A stretch of DNA of 54,422 bases from Pseudomonadota bacterium (lineage in GTDB: Bacteria; Pseudomonadota; Gammaproteobacteria; Burkholderiales; Burkholderiaceae_C), in the NCBI GenBank assembly GCA_021807445.1, contig JAKBCY010000003.1, forward strand, positions 1 to 54,422. The letters run 5' to 3'. Positions 28,086-37,940 of the stretch are shown here, one piece after another (the first letter of the stretch is position 1; each line of letters starts with the position of its first letter). A model generated the notes under the pieces. That model was not told the DNA's origin, made no database searches, and worked only from the letters and a program-made list of their open reading frames with translations. The translations under genes were made by a program, and so were the position numbers.

Positions 28086-29914
28086 ACGGCCCTCCGGATC
28101 TGCGCCTCGTGCGACTGAATGAGATCGATGAAAGCATCTTCCATGCTGGGGTTGGGAAGACGTGCGCTGCGAACCCGCGCTCGAATCTCTTGTGGCGAGC
28201 CAAAAGCCATGATCTCGCCCAGGGACATCAAAACGAGGTTGTCGCAATACTCGGCCTCGTCCATGAAGTGCGTCGTGACCATCACCGTGACCCCGGACTC
28301 GGCCAGATGGTTGATCCGCTGCCAGAACTCACGCCGAGCCAGCGGATCCACTCCAGAGGTAGGTTCGTCGAGAAACAGGATTGAAGGCTCATGCATAAGC
28401 GCGCAAGCGAGCGCCAATCGTTGCTTGAAACCGAGCGCTAACTCAGCGGTACCGGCATCCAGAAATCCCCCCAAGTCGAACTCGCGTTGTGCCCACACCA
28501 AGCGGGCTTTGCGCCGCGCGCCTCGCAAGCCGTAGGCGGAGGCGAAAAATTTCAAGTTTTGCGCCACACTCAGATTGCCATACAGCGCGAATTTCTGCGC
28601 GACGTATCCGATCCGTGCCCGAGCTGCGCTACGCGCCGTATGCAAATCCAGACCCGCCACGCGTAAGGTGCCAGAGCTAGCCGGCAGCAGGCCGCACAGC
28701 ATGCGAAATGTCGTGCTCTTGCCAGCGCCATTCGCGCCCAGCAGGCCAAAGACCTCGCCGCGCGCCACACTGAAGCTGATCCCCTTGACAGCTTCGTAGC
28801 TGCCGAAATGGCGGCGCAACTCATGTACCTCGATCACCGTGTCGGCAGCCGGCGCAGACACGGTAGCGGACCCTGCGGACGTGCCCGCAGTAGACGACGG
28901 CGCTAGGGCATCGCCCGTGCGTGCACTCATCGCGGCGGTCGGATTTGAACCAGGATTCGGCAGCGCCGCATCGGCGTTCTCCGCTGGTGCCGAACGCAGC
29001 AGGCTGACGAAAGCATCCTCGAAGCGCGGTGCCACTAGGTGCCAGTCTTCGCCAGCTTGCATGTGCGCTTGCGCGTCACACAGGACCACGCGTACACCGT
29101 CTGCCTGCACCAGGGCATCAATCACGCCTTGGCGCGCAACAAGCCGTGCCTGCAAGGCACGCCGCCGCAACGCGGAATGCTTTACGAGATAACAGCGCCC
29201 ATTTAACTGCGCGCCGAACGCGGCTGGAGCTTGCTGCGCGAGCAAACGCCCTTGGTGTAGAAGCACGATGTCGTCACACAACTCGGCTTCGTCGAGATAC
29301 GCCGTGCTGACCAGAACGCTCACCTGCTGCGCACGCATGGTCTTGATGATGCTCCAGAGTTCCCGCCTCGAAATTGGATCGACACCGACGGTCGGTTCGT
29401 CCAGGATTAAAAACTTAGGCACGCGTAACAAGGCGCAGGCCAGCCCCAATTTTTGCTTCATGCCGCCAGACAATGCGCTCGCCCGGCGCGTGCCAAAGGG
29501 CCCAAGTGCTGTCATGCGCAGCAATTCCTCGAAGCGCGCCGCGCGCTGGGTACCGTCGAGCCCTTGCAAGTCAGCGTATAGGTTCAGGTTTTCTTGCACA
29601 GTCAGATCTTCATATAGGCCAAAGCGTTGCGGCATGTAGCCGATGGCCTCCTGAATGGCTGCGGAATCTTCGCGCGTGTCATGCCCGAGCATGCGCACCG
29701 TGCCCTCCTCTGGCAACAAAAGCCCGGCAGCCAAGCGCATCAGGGTGGTCTTTCCCGCACCGTCCGGACCCAGCAGCCCGGTGATACGCGCCGGCTGCAC
29801 CGTGATGCTCAATCCGTCGAGCGCTTCGACGACGCGCCTTCCTTGACGAAATCGCTTGTGCACACCATCAAGCTCCAGCGCAGGTGCAGCCATGGCTTCA
29901 ACCCCTGCAGACAT
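28082..29914 (-). CDS. ABC transporter with two fused ATP-binding domains (exporter 1)
   Basis: Walker A LLGPDGAGKTTLM and LLGANGAGKSTTF; two ABC signature/Walker B sets (LSGGMKQKLGLACALLRVPKFLILDEP; ELALGFKQRLALACALMHEPSILFLDEP). Confidence 0.93.
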   Translation of the reverse strand: MSAGVEAMAAPALELDGVHKRFRQGRRVVEALDGLSITVQPARITGLLGPDGAGKTTLMRLAAGLLLPEEGTVRMLGHDTREDSAAIQEAIGYMPQRFGLYEDLTVQENLNLYADLQGLDGTQRAARFEELLRMTALGPFGTRRASALSGGMKQKLGLACALLRVPKFLILDEPTVGVDPISRRELWSIIKTMRAQQVSVLVSTAYLDEAELCDDIVLLHQGRLLAQQAPAAFGAQLNGRCYLVKHSALRRRALQARLVARQGVIDALVQADGVRVVLCDAQAHMQAGEDWHLVAPRFEDAFVSLLRSAPAENADAALPNPGSNPTAAMSARTGDALAPSSTAGTSAGSATVSAPAADTVIEVHELRRHFGSYEAVKGISFSVARGEVFGLLGANGAGKSTTFRMLCGLLPASSGTLRVAGLDLHTARSAARARIGYVAQKFALYGNLSVAQNLKFFASAYGLRGARRKARLVWAQREFDLGGFLDAGTAELALGFKQRLALACALMHEPSILFLDEPTSGVDPLARREFWQRINHLAESGVTVMVTTHFMDEAEYCDNLVLMSLGEIMAFGSPQEIRARVRSARLPNPSMEDAFIDLIQSHEAQIRRAV

Positions 29915-30932
29915 CGCTGGGCATCGTCCGTGGGGAATTGTTCAAAAGCGGAACCTGCACAGTCACCGGCATGCCTAGGCGCAGCTTGCCTTCGGGGTTG
30001 CACGCGTACACCCGTACGCGATAGACCAACTCTGTGCGCAAATCGGTCGTCTGCACTGACTTGGGCGTGAACTCGGCGGTGGGCGAGATAAAACCAATCC
30101 ATCCGACGAAGCGCTGGCCGGGAAAGCTGTCACTTTCAATCTCAGCACGCATACCTGGCGCCACGCGTCCGAGGTCGCGCTCGCTCACGTAAGCACGAGC
30201 CCATACCGGATTGTCGAGCGCAATCGTCATCACCGGGGTTTGGGGCGCCGCCATGTCCCCGACTTCAAGAATGCGGTTCTCGACCACACCTTCGTCGGGC
30301 GCGATGAGTGCAGCGTCGGTCAGCTCTCGCTGTGCCAGCGCCACCGCCGCCTTGTCAGCGTGCACTTGAGCCCGAGCCGCGGCGATATCCTCCTTGCGCG
30401 GGCCTTGCACAGCGAGGCTCAAGGCCTGCCGTGCGCGCTGCAACTGAGCTTGGGACGTCTTCAAAATTTGAGCGGCGTTATCCAAGCTTTGCTTGGGCAG
30501 AAAATTCGCCTCAACGAGCGTCTGTTGCCGCGCATACGTAATCTGCGCGTTTTCAGCGGCGGCTTCGGCAACTTCTACCCCGGCCTTTGCCTCGGCGATT
30601 TCCTGCGGCCGGCTTCCGGCGCGCAAACGCGCAAGCACGCTTTCCTGCGCAATCAGTGACGCCTCCGCGCGCGCCGCGGCGTCTTGAAATCGCAGCGACT
30701 CCAGCTTGGCAACCACTTGGCCCTTGTGCACATGGTCGCCCTCCTGAACGAGAAGCCGTTGGATGCGACCCGCGTCGTTGAAGGCAAGCTGTACCTGCCG
30801 GATATCAATGTTGCCATAAAGCGTAACCGCGCCTGAGGCCCCCTTCGGTCGCGTCAAATACCATGCCGCTCCGGCAACTGCTATGACGACGATGAAAACA
30901 ACAAGCAGGGCGAGGCGCTTTCTTTTGGGCAT
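29898..30932 (-). CDS. HlyD-family membrane fusion protein (exporter 1)
   Basis: N-terminal TM, GNIDIRQVQLAFNDAGRIQRLLVQEGDHVHKGQVVAKLES, RFVGWIGFISPTAEFTPKSVQTTDLRTELVYRVRV. Confidence 0.9.
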   Translation of the reverse strand: MPKRKRLALLVVFIVVIAVAGAAWYLTRPKGASGAVTLYGNIDIRQVQLAFNDAGRIQRLLVQEGDHVHKGQVVAKLESLRFQDAAARAEASLIAQESVLARLRAGSRPQEIAEAKAGVEVAEAAAENAQITYARQQTLVEANFLPKQSLDNAAQILKTSQAQLQRARQALSLAVQGPRKEDIAAARAQVHADKAAVALAQRELTDAALIAPDEGVVENRILEVGDMAAPQTPVMTIALDNPVWARAYVSERDLGRVAPGMRAEIESDSFPGQRFVGWIGFISPTAEFTPKSVQTTDLRTELVYRVRVYACNPEGKLRLGMPVTVQVPLLNNSPRTMPSDVCRG

Positions 30933-31176
30933 GATGGCGACATGGGGCGCGGCATGGAGCCTAGGGACGTATTGTCGCCTCGATACGACGCTTGCACTTG
31001 ATGAAGCGCAAACAAGCGCACCGAACCGAAGCTAGCATGGACTCCATCATCCAAATAGATGGGTTCTCAAGCCGGCCACGTGCGCGCGAGCAGTGCCTCC
31101 CGAAATGCCCCACCCATTCTTATCCATTTCCTTGCAATTTGCCGCCAATGCTTACATGCAAGGCCAGTGCAGAGCG

Positions 31177-32550
31177 ATGCGCGCCGCTCGCCGCCACGCG
31201 CTGCCAGCGGCAATTTTTCTGGGGATTGCGGCTTTCGGCGGGTGCGATGCGGCGCAATCCGAGACGCTAGCAAACGTGTTTGCCGAGGCCCAGCAGCACA
31301 ACCCGACCCTGCGGGCTTCCCGAGCCAACTATGACGCCGCACTCGCCCGTGTACCGCTGGCGAGATCACGTCTGTTACCACAGATTGCTGCAGGGGCGAG
31401 CCTCAGCGATAACGCCCAAAGCGACAGCGAGAACCCACTTTTGCAAAAATTCGGCTTTCCCACGAATTGGGATTACATCGCGCGCGATGCGAACCTTACG
31501 GCCACTCAGGCGCTGTACGACCCGGGGGATCGCATCAGCGTGAAGCAAGCCGAGCTCGATGCCGGCGTCGCCTACATACAGTGGACACAAAGCAACCAGA
31601 ATCTCCTCGTCCAAGTAACGTCGGCGTATTTTGACGTCTTGGCTGCTCAGGACACCCTGCGCTCGCTGCGCGAGCAGAGTAAAGCCATCGCCGAGCAACT
31701 TGAGGCGGCGAAACGCAATTTCGCCGCCGGGAATGGGACCATCGTCGACGTACGCGATGCGCAGGCTCGCAACGACCTCACGGCAGCACGGCTCATCGCG
31801 GCACAAAACCAGATCGAGCTCGCGCGCTCGGCGCTCGAACAACTCGCTGGCAGAACACATGGAACGTTGGCTGGGCTCACGCCAGGCATTCAACTGCCTG
31901 CCCTTTCCGGAACGGTTCAGACATGGGTAAAAAAGGCAGAGCAGAAGAATCTTGGGGTGGAGCAGGCCCGCATGGCATTGGACGTGGCTCGCCTGGAAAA
32001 CCACAAGGCTAGCGCAGCAAACTTGCCAACGGTGAATGCTTATGCACGTCTGGATCACGCCAGCACCAGCGGCGGCAGCACCCTGTTTCCCTTCGGGAAC
32101 CGCGCTGACGTTGCCTCGCTCGGCGTGCAAGTCCGGATTCCTATTTTCGCCGGTTATGCCGTGCAAAGCCATGTGCAGGAAACGGCTCATTTGCTGGACA
32201 AAGCACAAGCCAACCTCGATAGCGCTCGCCTCGCCGCAGCGCAGCGCGCGCGCGCCGCGTACTTTAGCCTAGAAACGGGGCGCGCACAGGTCAAGGCCTT
32301 GGAGGCGGCAATCGCATCGAGCCAGAGCGCGCTGCGGGCGAATGAAACAGGCTACAAGGTCGGCGTGCGGGTGAACATCGACGTGCTCAACGCTCTATCC
32401 CAATTGTTCGAAACACAGCGCCAGGCAGACAAGGCGCGCTATGACGTACTGGTGAACGAGCTCAGACTCAAGGACGTCGCCGGCCAACTGGGTCTTGGCG
32501 ACTTGGACGCCGTGAACGCACTGCTGCGATCCTCGCCGCCACGCCAATAG
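31177..32550 (+). CDS. TolC-family outer membrane efflux protein, divergent from exporter 1 (start uncertain, 31093-31177)
   Basis: OEP repeats: EAQQHNPTLRASRANYDAALARVPLARSRLLPQI... and GYKVGVRVNIDVLNALSQLFETQRQADKARYDVLVNELRLK. Confidence 0.88.
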   Translation: MRAARRHALPAAIFLGIAAFGGCDAAQSETLANVFAEAQQHNPTLRASRANYDAALARVPLARSRLLPQIAAGASLSDNAQSDSENPLLQKFGFPTNWDYIARDANLTATQALYDPGDRISVKQAELDAGVAYIQWTQSNQNLLVQVTSAYFDVLAAQDTLRSLREQSKAIAEQLEAAKRNFAAGNGTIVDVRDAQARNDLTAARLIAAQNQIELARSALEQLAGRTHGTLAGLTPGIQLPALSGTVQTWVKKAEQKNLGVEQARMALDVARLENHKASAANLPTVNAYARLDHASTSGGSTLFPFGNRADVASLGVQVRIPIFAGYAVQSHVQETAHLLDKAQANLDSARLAAAQRARAAYFSLETGRAQVKALEAAIASSQSALRANETGYKVGVRVNIDVLNALSQLFETQRQADKARYDVLVNELRLKDVAGQLGLGDLDAVNALLRSSPPRQ

Positions 32551-32595
32551 CGTCGGCTTGCGGCACAAGCTGAAATTTTTGCCACGCGATTGCGT

Positions 32596-32711
32596 CGTAG
32601 GCTTCCCTGTCAAGCGGCTGAATTCCAGTTTAAACCTGTCTGAAATCCGGTCCGACCTCAAGAAGCGGAAGTCTCTATTTTTAACCTGTCTCCCGTTTGG
32701 GGAAGCCTACG
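32596..32711. repeat. Inverted repeat CGTAGGCTTCCC/GGGAAGCCTACG bounding a 116-bp segment with internal AACCTGTCT direct repeats
   Basis: Perfect 12-bp arms at 32596-32607 and 32700-32711; AACCTGTCT at about 32633 and 32683. Confidence 0.7.
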
Positions 32712-33012
32712 GCGTGACTCATCACACGTGACATCAAGGTCTGCAGCAATCGGTACGCCCTCGGTTTGTGACCACCCAAACGCACGTCTCTCCAATGAGA
32801 ATCACTCCGCCTACCCCGGCGTTGGAGTTTCACCGTGCCCTGGGCAGCGTGGCACGACTGTGGCAGGCCCATAGCTCTCTGTTCGAGACCCAGCCCTATC
32901 AATCTAAAGGTGCAGCTTGCCGTCCGACGTCACCCTTGCGAGACGCCGTCCGTGAACATGGAATACCCACGCTATGTGAAATGCCTACACACGTGCCCCG
33001 ATCGCATTTGTT

Positions 33013-33459
33013 TCAGGCAACAGGTACCTCGCCCGGGTGCACGATTAGCACCGGCACCTTGCTGAGTCGAGCGACACCTTCAGCAACGCTGCCGAGCATT
33101 AGGTGTCGTACGCCGCTGCGTCCGTGGCTCCCAACAACGATCAGTTCGGCGCCCCATCGATTGGCTTCGGTCACGATGGCGTCGGCCACATGCGGAGTTT
33201 TTGCGCTGGTCTCGACGATTGCGGTGCTCACGTCCAGCCCCCACTGAGAGGCTTGATTCATCCAATCATCGAGTGTCAGGCGCGCATCATCGTTCACGAC
33301 TTCCGCGACCGTCGGCGCGCCTCCGACGAAGCCGTTGAAGTCGATCACGGTAATCAAACGCAGAGCCGCCTTGCGAACCCGCGCTATAGCGATGGCGTGC
33401 TCCGCAGCAGTTTGTGCGGTAGCGCTGGTATCGAGAGGAACGAGAATTTTTTTGTACAT
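33013..33459 (-). CDS. Universal stress protein (UspA family)
   Basis: MYKKILVPLDTSATAQTAAEHAIAIA...ELIVVGSHGRSGVRHLMLGSVAEGVARLSKVPVLIVHP. Confidence 0.95.
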   Translation of the reverse strand: MYKKILVPLDTSATAQTAAEHAIAIARVRKAALRLITVIDFNGFVGGAPTVAEVVNDDARLTLDDWMNQASQWGLDVSTAIVETSAKTPHVADAIVTEANRWGAELIVVGSHGRSGVRHLMLGSVAEGVARLSKVPVLIVHPGEVPVA

Positions 33460-34208
33460 GACTTTGAAGATTGATCCCCTGATTTGGTCCCTGGCATAAA
33501 GCAAAAACCATAAACGTGCAATCCATGCAGATCAACAAGCGCTATGTCTCGCAGGGGCAAGCCACGATTCAGCGCTTTTGCCGTCGCCTTTGCGAGCCCG
33601 AGTGCAAAGTGCACCGTCGGCACCGGGCCAAGACCAAAAGATCTGGGCCCACACCCCTCTCGCCGCAACGCGCCGAGGTGCTATCTGCTTTAGACCCTGC
33701 TCTTCTGCGCAAGCGTGGTCCGCGCCGAGCATTGCACGGACCTTTGTGTTCAACACCGGCTCATTGTCGAAAGTTTTGCTGTCTTGCCGTCCTTGCGAAA
33801 AGCGGATTTAGCTGTCGTCTGCGATTTGGCTGTGGTGTCACGTCCGTTATGCGCATCTCTGGGAAAGTCCTCATTCACCTTAGCCCTTTTTTCGATCCGC
33901 GCGATATCTGCATCGAACAAACCGGCAGCCCGAGCTGCAGCGAACCGCCTTTGCGACCTCAGGGGCCGTGCATCCTGCTCCTTGTCGGCGATGCCAGACG
34001 TGGACTAGAGGTCTTGAGCGTGGCAGCCTGACTGCCGATCGCAAAGCGCCTTATCCAGGCTGTCTAACAACATGCTATCGGGTACGGTACCGTCACCCAT
34101 GCGCAAGCCCCAACGGCCATTGATAGCGGATCAGATGCCGTATTGATTCTCCAATCCGATAGCCACGGCTGGCGGAAGCGGCGGCACTCCATCCCACCGA
34201 AATCATGC

Positions 34209-34934
34209 TTAGATCATGAACTGTCCTCCATTGATCGATAGTGTGGACCCCGTGATAAAGCCCGATTGCGCGTCGATAAGAAAAGCCACGACGTGTGCAA
34301 TCTCCTCGGGCTGTGCCAGTCTCCCCACTGGAATCTGCGCCACGATGCCCTCCAGAACCTTCGGATCGACTGCAGCCACCATGTCGGTCGCGGTATAGCC
34401 GGGAGCCACCGCGTTGACTGTTATGCCCTTGCGCGCAGACTCAAGCGCTAGGGCCTTGGTGAATCCGATCACTCCAGCCTTGGCAGCCGAATAATTGGTT
34501 TGGCCGAATTGCCCTTTCTGACCGTTGATCGATGTGATGTTGACAATGCGTCCCCAGCCGCGAGCACGCATCCCCTCAATCACAGCGTGGCACATGTTGA
34601 AACAGGCATCGAGATCGGCGTCAATCACTTCGCGCCACTGCTCAAGGCTCATCTTGTGCAAGCTTGCATCCCGGGTAATGCCCGCGTTGTTGACCAATAT
34701 GTCGATAGGCATCGCGAAAGCGGCTTCGACCATCCGCGCCCCCGCCTGACACGCATCGTAGTCAGCTCCATCCCACTTGTAGGCAGGAACGCCTGTTCGC
34801 TCCTGAAAGGCTCGGGCGGCCGCCTCGTTACCCAAATAGGTCACGGCAACGCGATAGCCGTCATTTTGCAGACGAGTGGCAATGGCCGCGCCGATTCCGC
34901 GCGTGCCACCTGTGATGAGTGCAAGCTTGTTCAT
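34209..34934 (-). CDS. phaB: Acetoacetyl-CoA reductase (SDR)
   Basis: ALITGGTRGIGAAIATRLQNDGYRVAVTYLGNEAAA...FGQTNYSAAKAGVIGFTKALALESARKGITVNAVAPGY...SGFITGSTLSINGGQFMI. Confidence 0.9.
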   Translation of the reverse strand: MNKLALITGGTRGIGAAIATRLQNDGYRVAVTYLGNEAAARAFQERTGVPAYKWDGADYDACQAGARMVEAAFAMPIDILVNNAGITRDASLHKMSLEQWREVIDADLDACFNMCHAVIEGMRARGWGRIVNITSINGQKGQFGQTNYSAAKAGVIGFTKALALESARKGITVNAVAPGYTATDMVAAVDPKVLEGIVAQIPVGRLAQPEEIAHVVAFLIDAQSGFITGSTLSINGGQFMI

Positions 34935-35211
34935 GATCCTCCCGACAATGATGGCGGCGCACCGTATTAATCTATATAACCCAATGACTCTGAACACAAG
35001 GGCGTGTTAGGCCTTTGATGACTGTACATGCTGGCAGGCTCTCAAGGACTTCGCCGCCGCATGCCACGCGGACCCTTCTCAACATCCGGGCCGCGTCGTC
35101 TTTTCCCTGCTCAACGCAGACTGCAGCCTAGCCATTCACGATTTCTGTTGCCAATCCTCAAAAAACTCAGCACCAAAATCGAAAACATCATGAAACTCTG
35201 CGACGACTTGA

Positions 35212-35748
35212 TTACGCCGCCGACTTGGCGCCCCTAGGGGCGGTGTGCGTGAGGCTCCGCACGCTGTCAGACACCATTTTTGTGGCGTGGCTCTGCGGCT
35301 CCTGCATGGCTTCAATCGCTTGGTTTGTGAAATTCAAGGCACTTTGCATTAGCGCCGCTGCACCCTCGCTTCCGATCGGCAATGATTGCGCAGAGTTTTG
35401 CATGGCGCCATATAGTGTTTGTTGCATCCGATTCATGCTCCTATTCACCGCTTCAGCTAGTTCGGCTTGTGTACGGACCGCGAGTTCCGCGAGCTTCTGC
35501 GCATAGGCAAAAGCCTTCTGGCCATGCGCCTGAATTGGATTGTCTGACTGGGCACTCATTAGCTCCTGCACGTCGCGCGCCGACAATGCTGCACGCCAAG
35601 CCTCCGCTGTGTCCTGCGTCACTTCCCGCAAAGTTTGAAGATTGAGTTGCGCAAGCCGCTCCAGGCCCGTCACCGTCGTCTCGACCATGCTGGCCATAGA
35701 TTCAAGTTCAGCCTTTTGTGCTGCCTGGATTTGTTCGGTGGCATTCAT
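35212..35748 (-). CDS. Phasin-family protein
   Basis: MNATEQIQAAQKAELESMASMVETTVTGLERLAQLNLQTLREVTQDTAEAWRAALSARDVQELMSAQ, phasin_2-like; PHB genes nearby. Confidence 0.85.
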   Translation of the reverse strand: MNATEQIQAAQKAELESMASMVETTVTGLERLAQLNLQTLREVTQDTAEAWRAALSARDVQELMSAQSDNPIQAHGQKAFAYAQKLAELAVRTQAELAEAVNRSMNRMQQTLYGAMQNSAQSLPIGSEGAAALMQSALNFTNQAIEAMQEPQSHATKMVSDSVRSLTHTAPRGAKSAA

Positions 35749-35810
35749 CACAGGACCCCCACTCGCTCGGAAAAACCTAATGAGTCTGCGCGCCTTTAAA
35801 GCGAATTTCC

Positions 35811-35824
35811 TTGACTTACATCAG
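35811..35824 (-). promoter_or_regulatory. FNR/ANR-type box upstream of the phasin gene (minus: CTGATGTAAGTCAA)
   Basis: 9/10 match to TTGAT-N4-GTCAA; about 63 bp upstream of the phasin start. Confidence 0.5.
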
Positions 35825-36081
35825 GAAGAACAGAAGCTGCTCGAAAATTCGCGATCCTGCCCGAATCGAGGACCTTCCGCAGGCACACGACGCTACGCGT
35901 GGCCAAGCAACGACGAGCCCCGTCGCATCCAACTCATAGGCGTCTGACGTCCCCTGCCCCCGATTCGATTCTCGAAAGCCAGATCCATTGGGTCGCACTT
36001 CACCATAAGGCCCCGGGCGGGGCGCACGACCCTGGCACAGCGCGCCCAAAGAGACCCGATGCGGCGCGCTGGCGTCATTCC

Positions 36082-36528
36082 TCACTGAACCTTCACCTCG
36101 ATGCCTTTTGGCTTGACCTCTGCCACCTTTGGAATCTGAAGGCTTAGGACTCCATCCTTAAAGGTTGCCTTGGCAGCGCTTGCGTCGACGCTATCGGGCA
36201 ACGAGAAGCTGCGGCTAAAGCTCCCATAGAAGCGCTCGATACGGTGAAATTTCTTGTCTTTTTGCTCAATCTCTCGCTTGCGCTCACCTTGCAACGTCAG
36301 CACCCCGTTGTCGATGGTGACCTTCACGTCGTCCTTATTGATCTCGGGAAGCTCAGCCTTGATCGTGAACTCCTGGGGGCTCTCAGCGATGTCCACTTGT
36401 GGAGACCAGTCTGCAGTCGTCGCCATCTCGCCTGCTCCCGCAGATCGGCGTGGAGCACCGATTGCACGCGTGTACCGGTCGAACATATCTTCGATTTCAC
36501 GCCAAGGGTCCCATTTCACAATTGCCAT
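36082..36528 (-). CDS. Small heat shock protein (Hsp20/alpha-crystallin)
   Basis: MAIVKWDPWREIEDMFDRYTR...PQVDIAESPQEFTIKAELPEINKDDVKVTIDNGVLTLQGERK...RSFSLPDSVDASAAKATFKDGVLSLQIPK. Confidence 0.96.
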   Translation of the reverse strand: MAIVKWDPWREIEDMFDRYTRAIGAPRRSAGAGEMATTADWSPQVDIAESPQEFTIKAELPEINKDDVKVTIDNGVLTLQGERKREIEQKDKKFHRIERFYGSFSRSFSLPDSVDASAAKATFKDGVLSLQIPKVAEVKPKGIEVKVQ

Positions 36529-36735
36529 GATGCACCTCTCTTTTGCGCGGGCTCCATTTGTATGGCCCACCTGGCCCGCCTACAGGTAGCAGCCACTGAA
36601 TTGCGCGAAGCATCCGATGCGCACCCCGCAATCGGGCTCGCGGCCGTTGCGAGGAAGCCAGGGACAAAGAAGAATTCCTGGCGATCTGCATAGACACTCA
36701 TAAATTGAGTTTGCGCCGTCGCAGATGTTTTTTCC

Positions 36736-36749
36736 TTGACGCGCATCAC
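36736..36749 (-). promoter_or_regulatory. FNR/ANR-type box upstream of hsp20 (minus: GTGATGCGCGTCAA)
   Basis: 9/10 match to TTGAT-N4-GTCAA in the hsp20 upstream region. Confidence 0.45.
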
Positions 36750-36802
36750 CTAATTGCGTCGCCGATGCGCTTGACGCGCTGTCTCCGCGCCGAAGAAACG
36801 CA

Positions 36803-37936
36803 TCACGCGTCCAGCGAGGAACGAAAACGCCAGACACTGACTGCCAACATGATTGTGGCAAGCAACCCCATCGCAGCCAAGTCACCGAAGAGCACCGTAA
36901 ACCCAACACCTTTGAGGAACACTGCGCGAATGACCACCAAGAAATATCGCAATGGGTTGATCAACGTGAACCACTGCAACAACTGGGGCATCGCTGCAAT
37001 GGGAAACGCAAAGCCCGAGAGGATAAAAAATGGGTTCACGAAAAAGAAGTTCAGTGCGAATGCCTGCTGCTGGGTGCGCGAAAACGTCGACAGCAGCAGC
37101 CCCATACCCACTGCGGCCAGCAGGAATAGCGCCGAACCGACGAGCATTACCAGTGGATCACCTATAAAAGGCACACGGAACCACAAGACGCCAATGGCAC
37201 TTACCAGTGCGATGTCCCCAAGACCAATCAGAAAGAATGGAAGCGTCTTGCCCAGGATAAATTCCACCGGCCGGATCGGGCTGACCATGATCTGCTCCAG
37301 CGTGCCAACCTCGCGCTCGCGCACAATCGCGAAGGCGGTCAGGCTCACTACCTGCATCAGCGTGAGGCTGCCGATGACCCCAGGGATGAAAAACCATGTG
37401 TCGTTCAGCCCCGGGTTGAACCAGGGCACAGCCTGGAGGTTCACGCCAATTTGCGGGGGTACCAAGCTGGCATAGGGGCGCGCAAACTTGGCCACCTCGT
37501 CAGCGGCGAATTGGGAGACGATCTGGCTCATGTAGCCAAGCGCGATAAGAGCTGTGTTGGAATTCGTGCCGTCGACGACGATCTGCAGCGGCGCACTCTT
37601 GCCGTTGCTGAGATCACGCTGGAATCCGGCGTGGATAACGATGGCGATCACGGCGACGTCGTGGTCGATGTCGCTCTTAACCTGTGCCGTGTCGCGTGCG
37701 GTATCGACTACGTCAAAGCGCCCGGAGGCGACAAAATGCGAGATCAGGCTGCGGCTTGCTTGGCTCTGATCGAGGTCGAGCACGACGGTGGCAACGTGGT
37801 GGACAGTGAAGGTGGCGGCATAGCCGAAAACCAGCATCTGAATGACCAACGGCACGATCATGCGCATGATTGCGGTGCGGTCCCTTCGGATCTGCAGGAA
37901 CTCCTTCATCAACATGACTCGGAGGCGATCAAACAT
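36803..37936 (-). CDS. ABC-2 type permease (exporter 2)
   Basis: MFDRLRVMLMKEFLQIRRDRTAIMRMIVPLVIQMLVFGYAAT...VREREVGTLEQIMVSPIRPVEFILGKTLPFF. Confidence 0.9.
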   Translation of the reverse strand: MFDRLRVMLMKEFLQIRRDRTAIMRMIVPLVIQMLVFGYAATFTVHHVATVVLDLDQSQASRSLISHFVASGRFDVVDTARDTAQVKSDIDHDVAVIAIVIHAGFQRDLSNGKSAPLQIVVDGTNSNTALIALGYMSQIVSQFAADEVAKFARPYASLVPPQIGVNLQAVPWFNPGLNDTWFFIPGVIGSLTLMQVVSLTAFAIVREREVGTLEQIMVSPIRPVEFILGKTLPFFLIGLGDIALVSAIGVLWFRVPFIGDPLVMLVGSALFLLAAVGMGLLLSTFSRTQQQAFALNFFFVNPFFILSGFAFPIAAMPQLLQWFTLINPLRYFLVVIRAVFLKGVGFTVLFGDLAAMGLLATIMLAVSVWRFRSSLDA

Positions 37937-37940
37937 GCGG

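Noticed and set aside
26932-28203. 423-aa minus ORF overlapping the ABC-2 permease and other large shadow ORFs (e.g. 14971-15891, 39233-40315, 42404-43114)
   Set aside because: They shadow well-supported genes in another frame or strand and show no recognisable domains.
30998-31011. TTGATGAAGCGCAA between the divergent HlyD and TolC genes as an FNR box
   Set aside because: Second half-site (CGCAA) is poor; likely chance.
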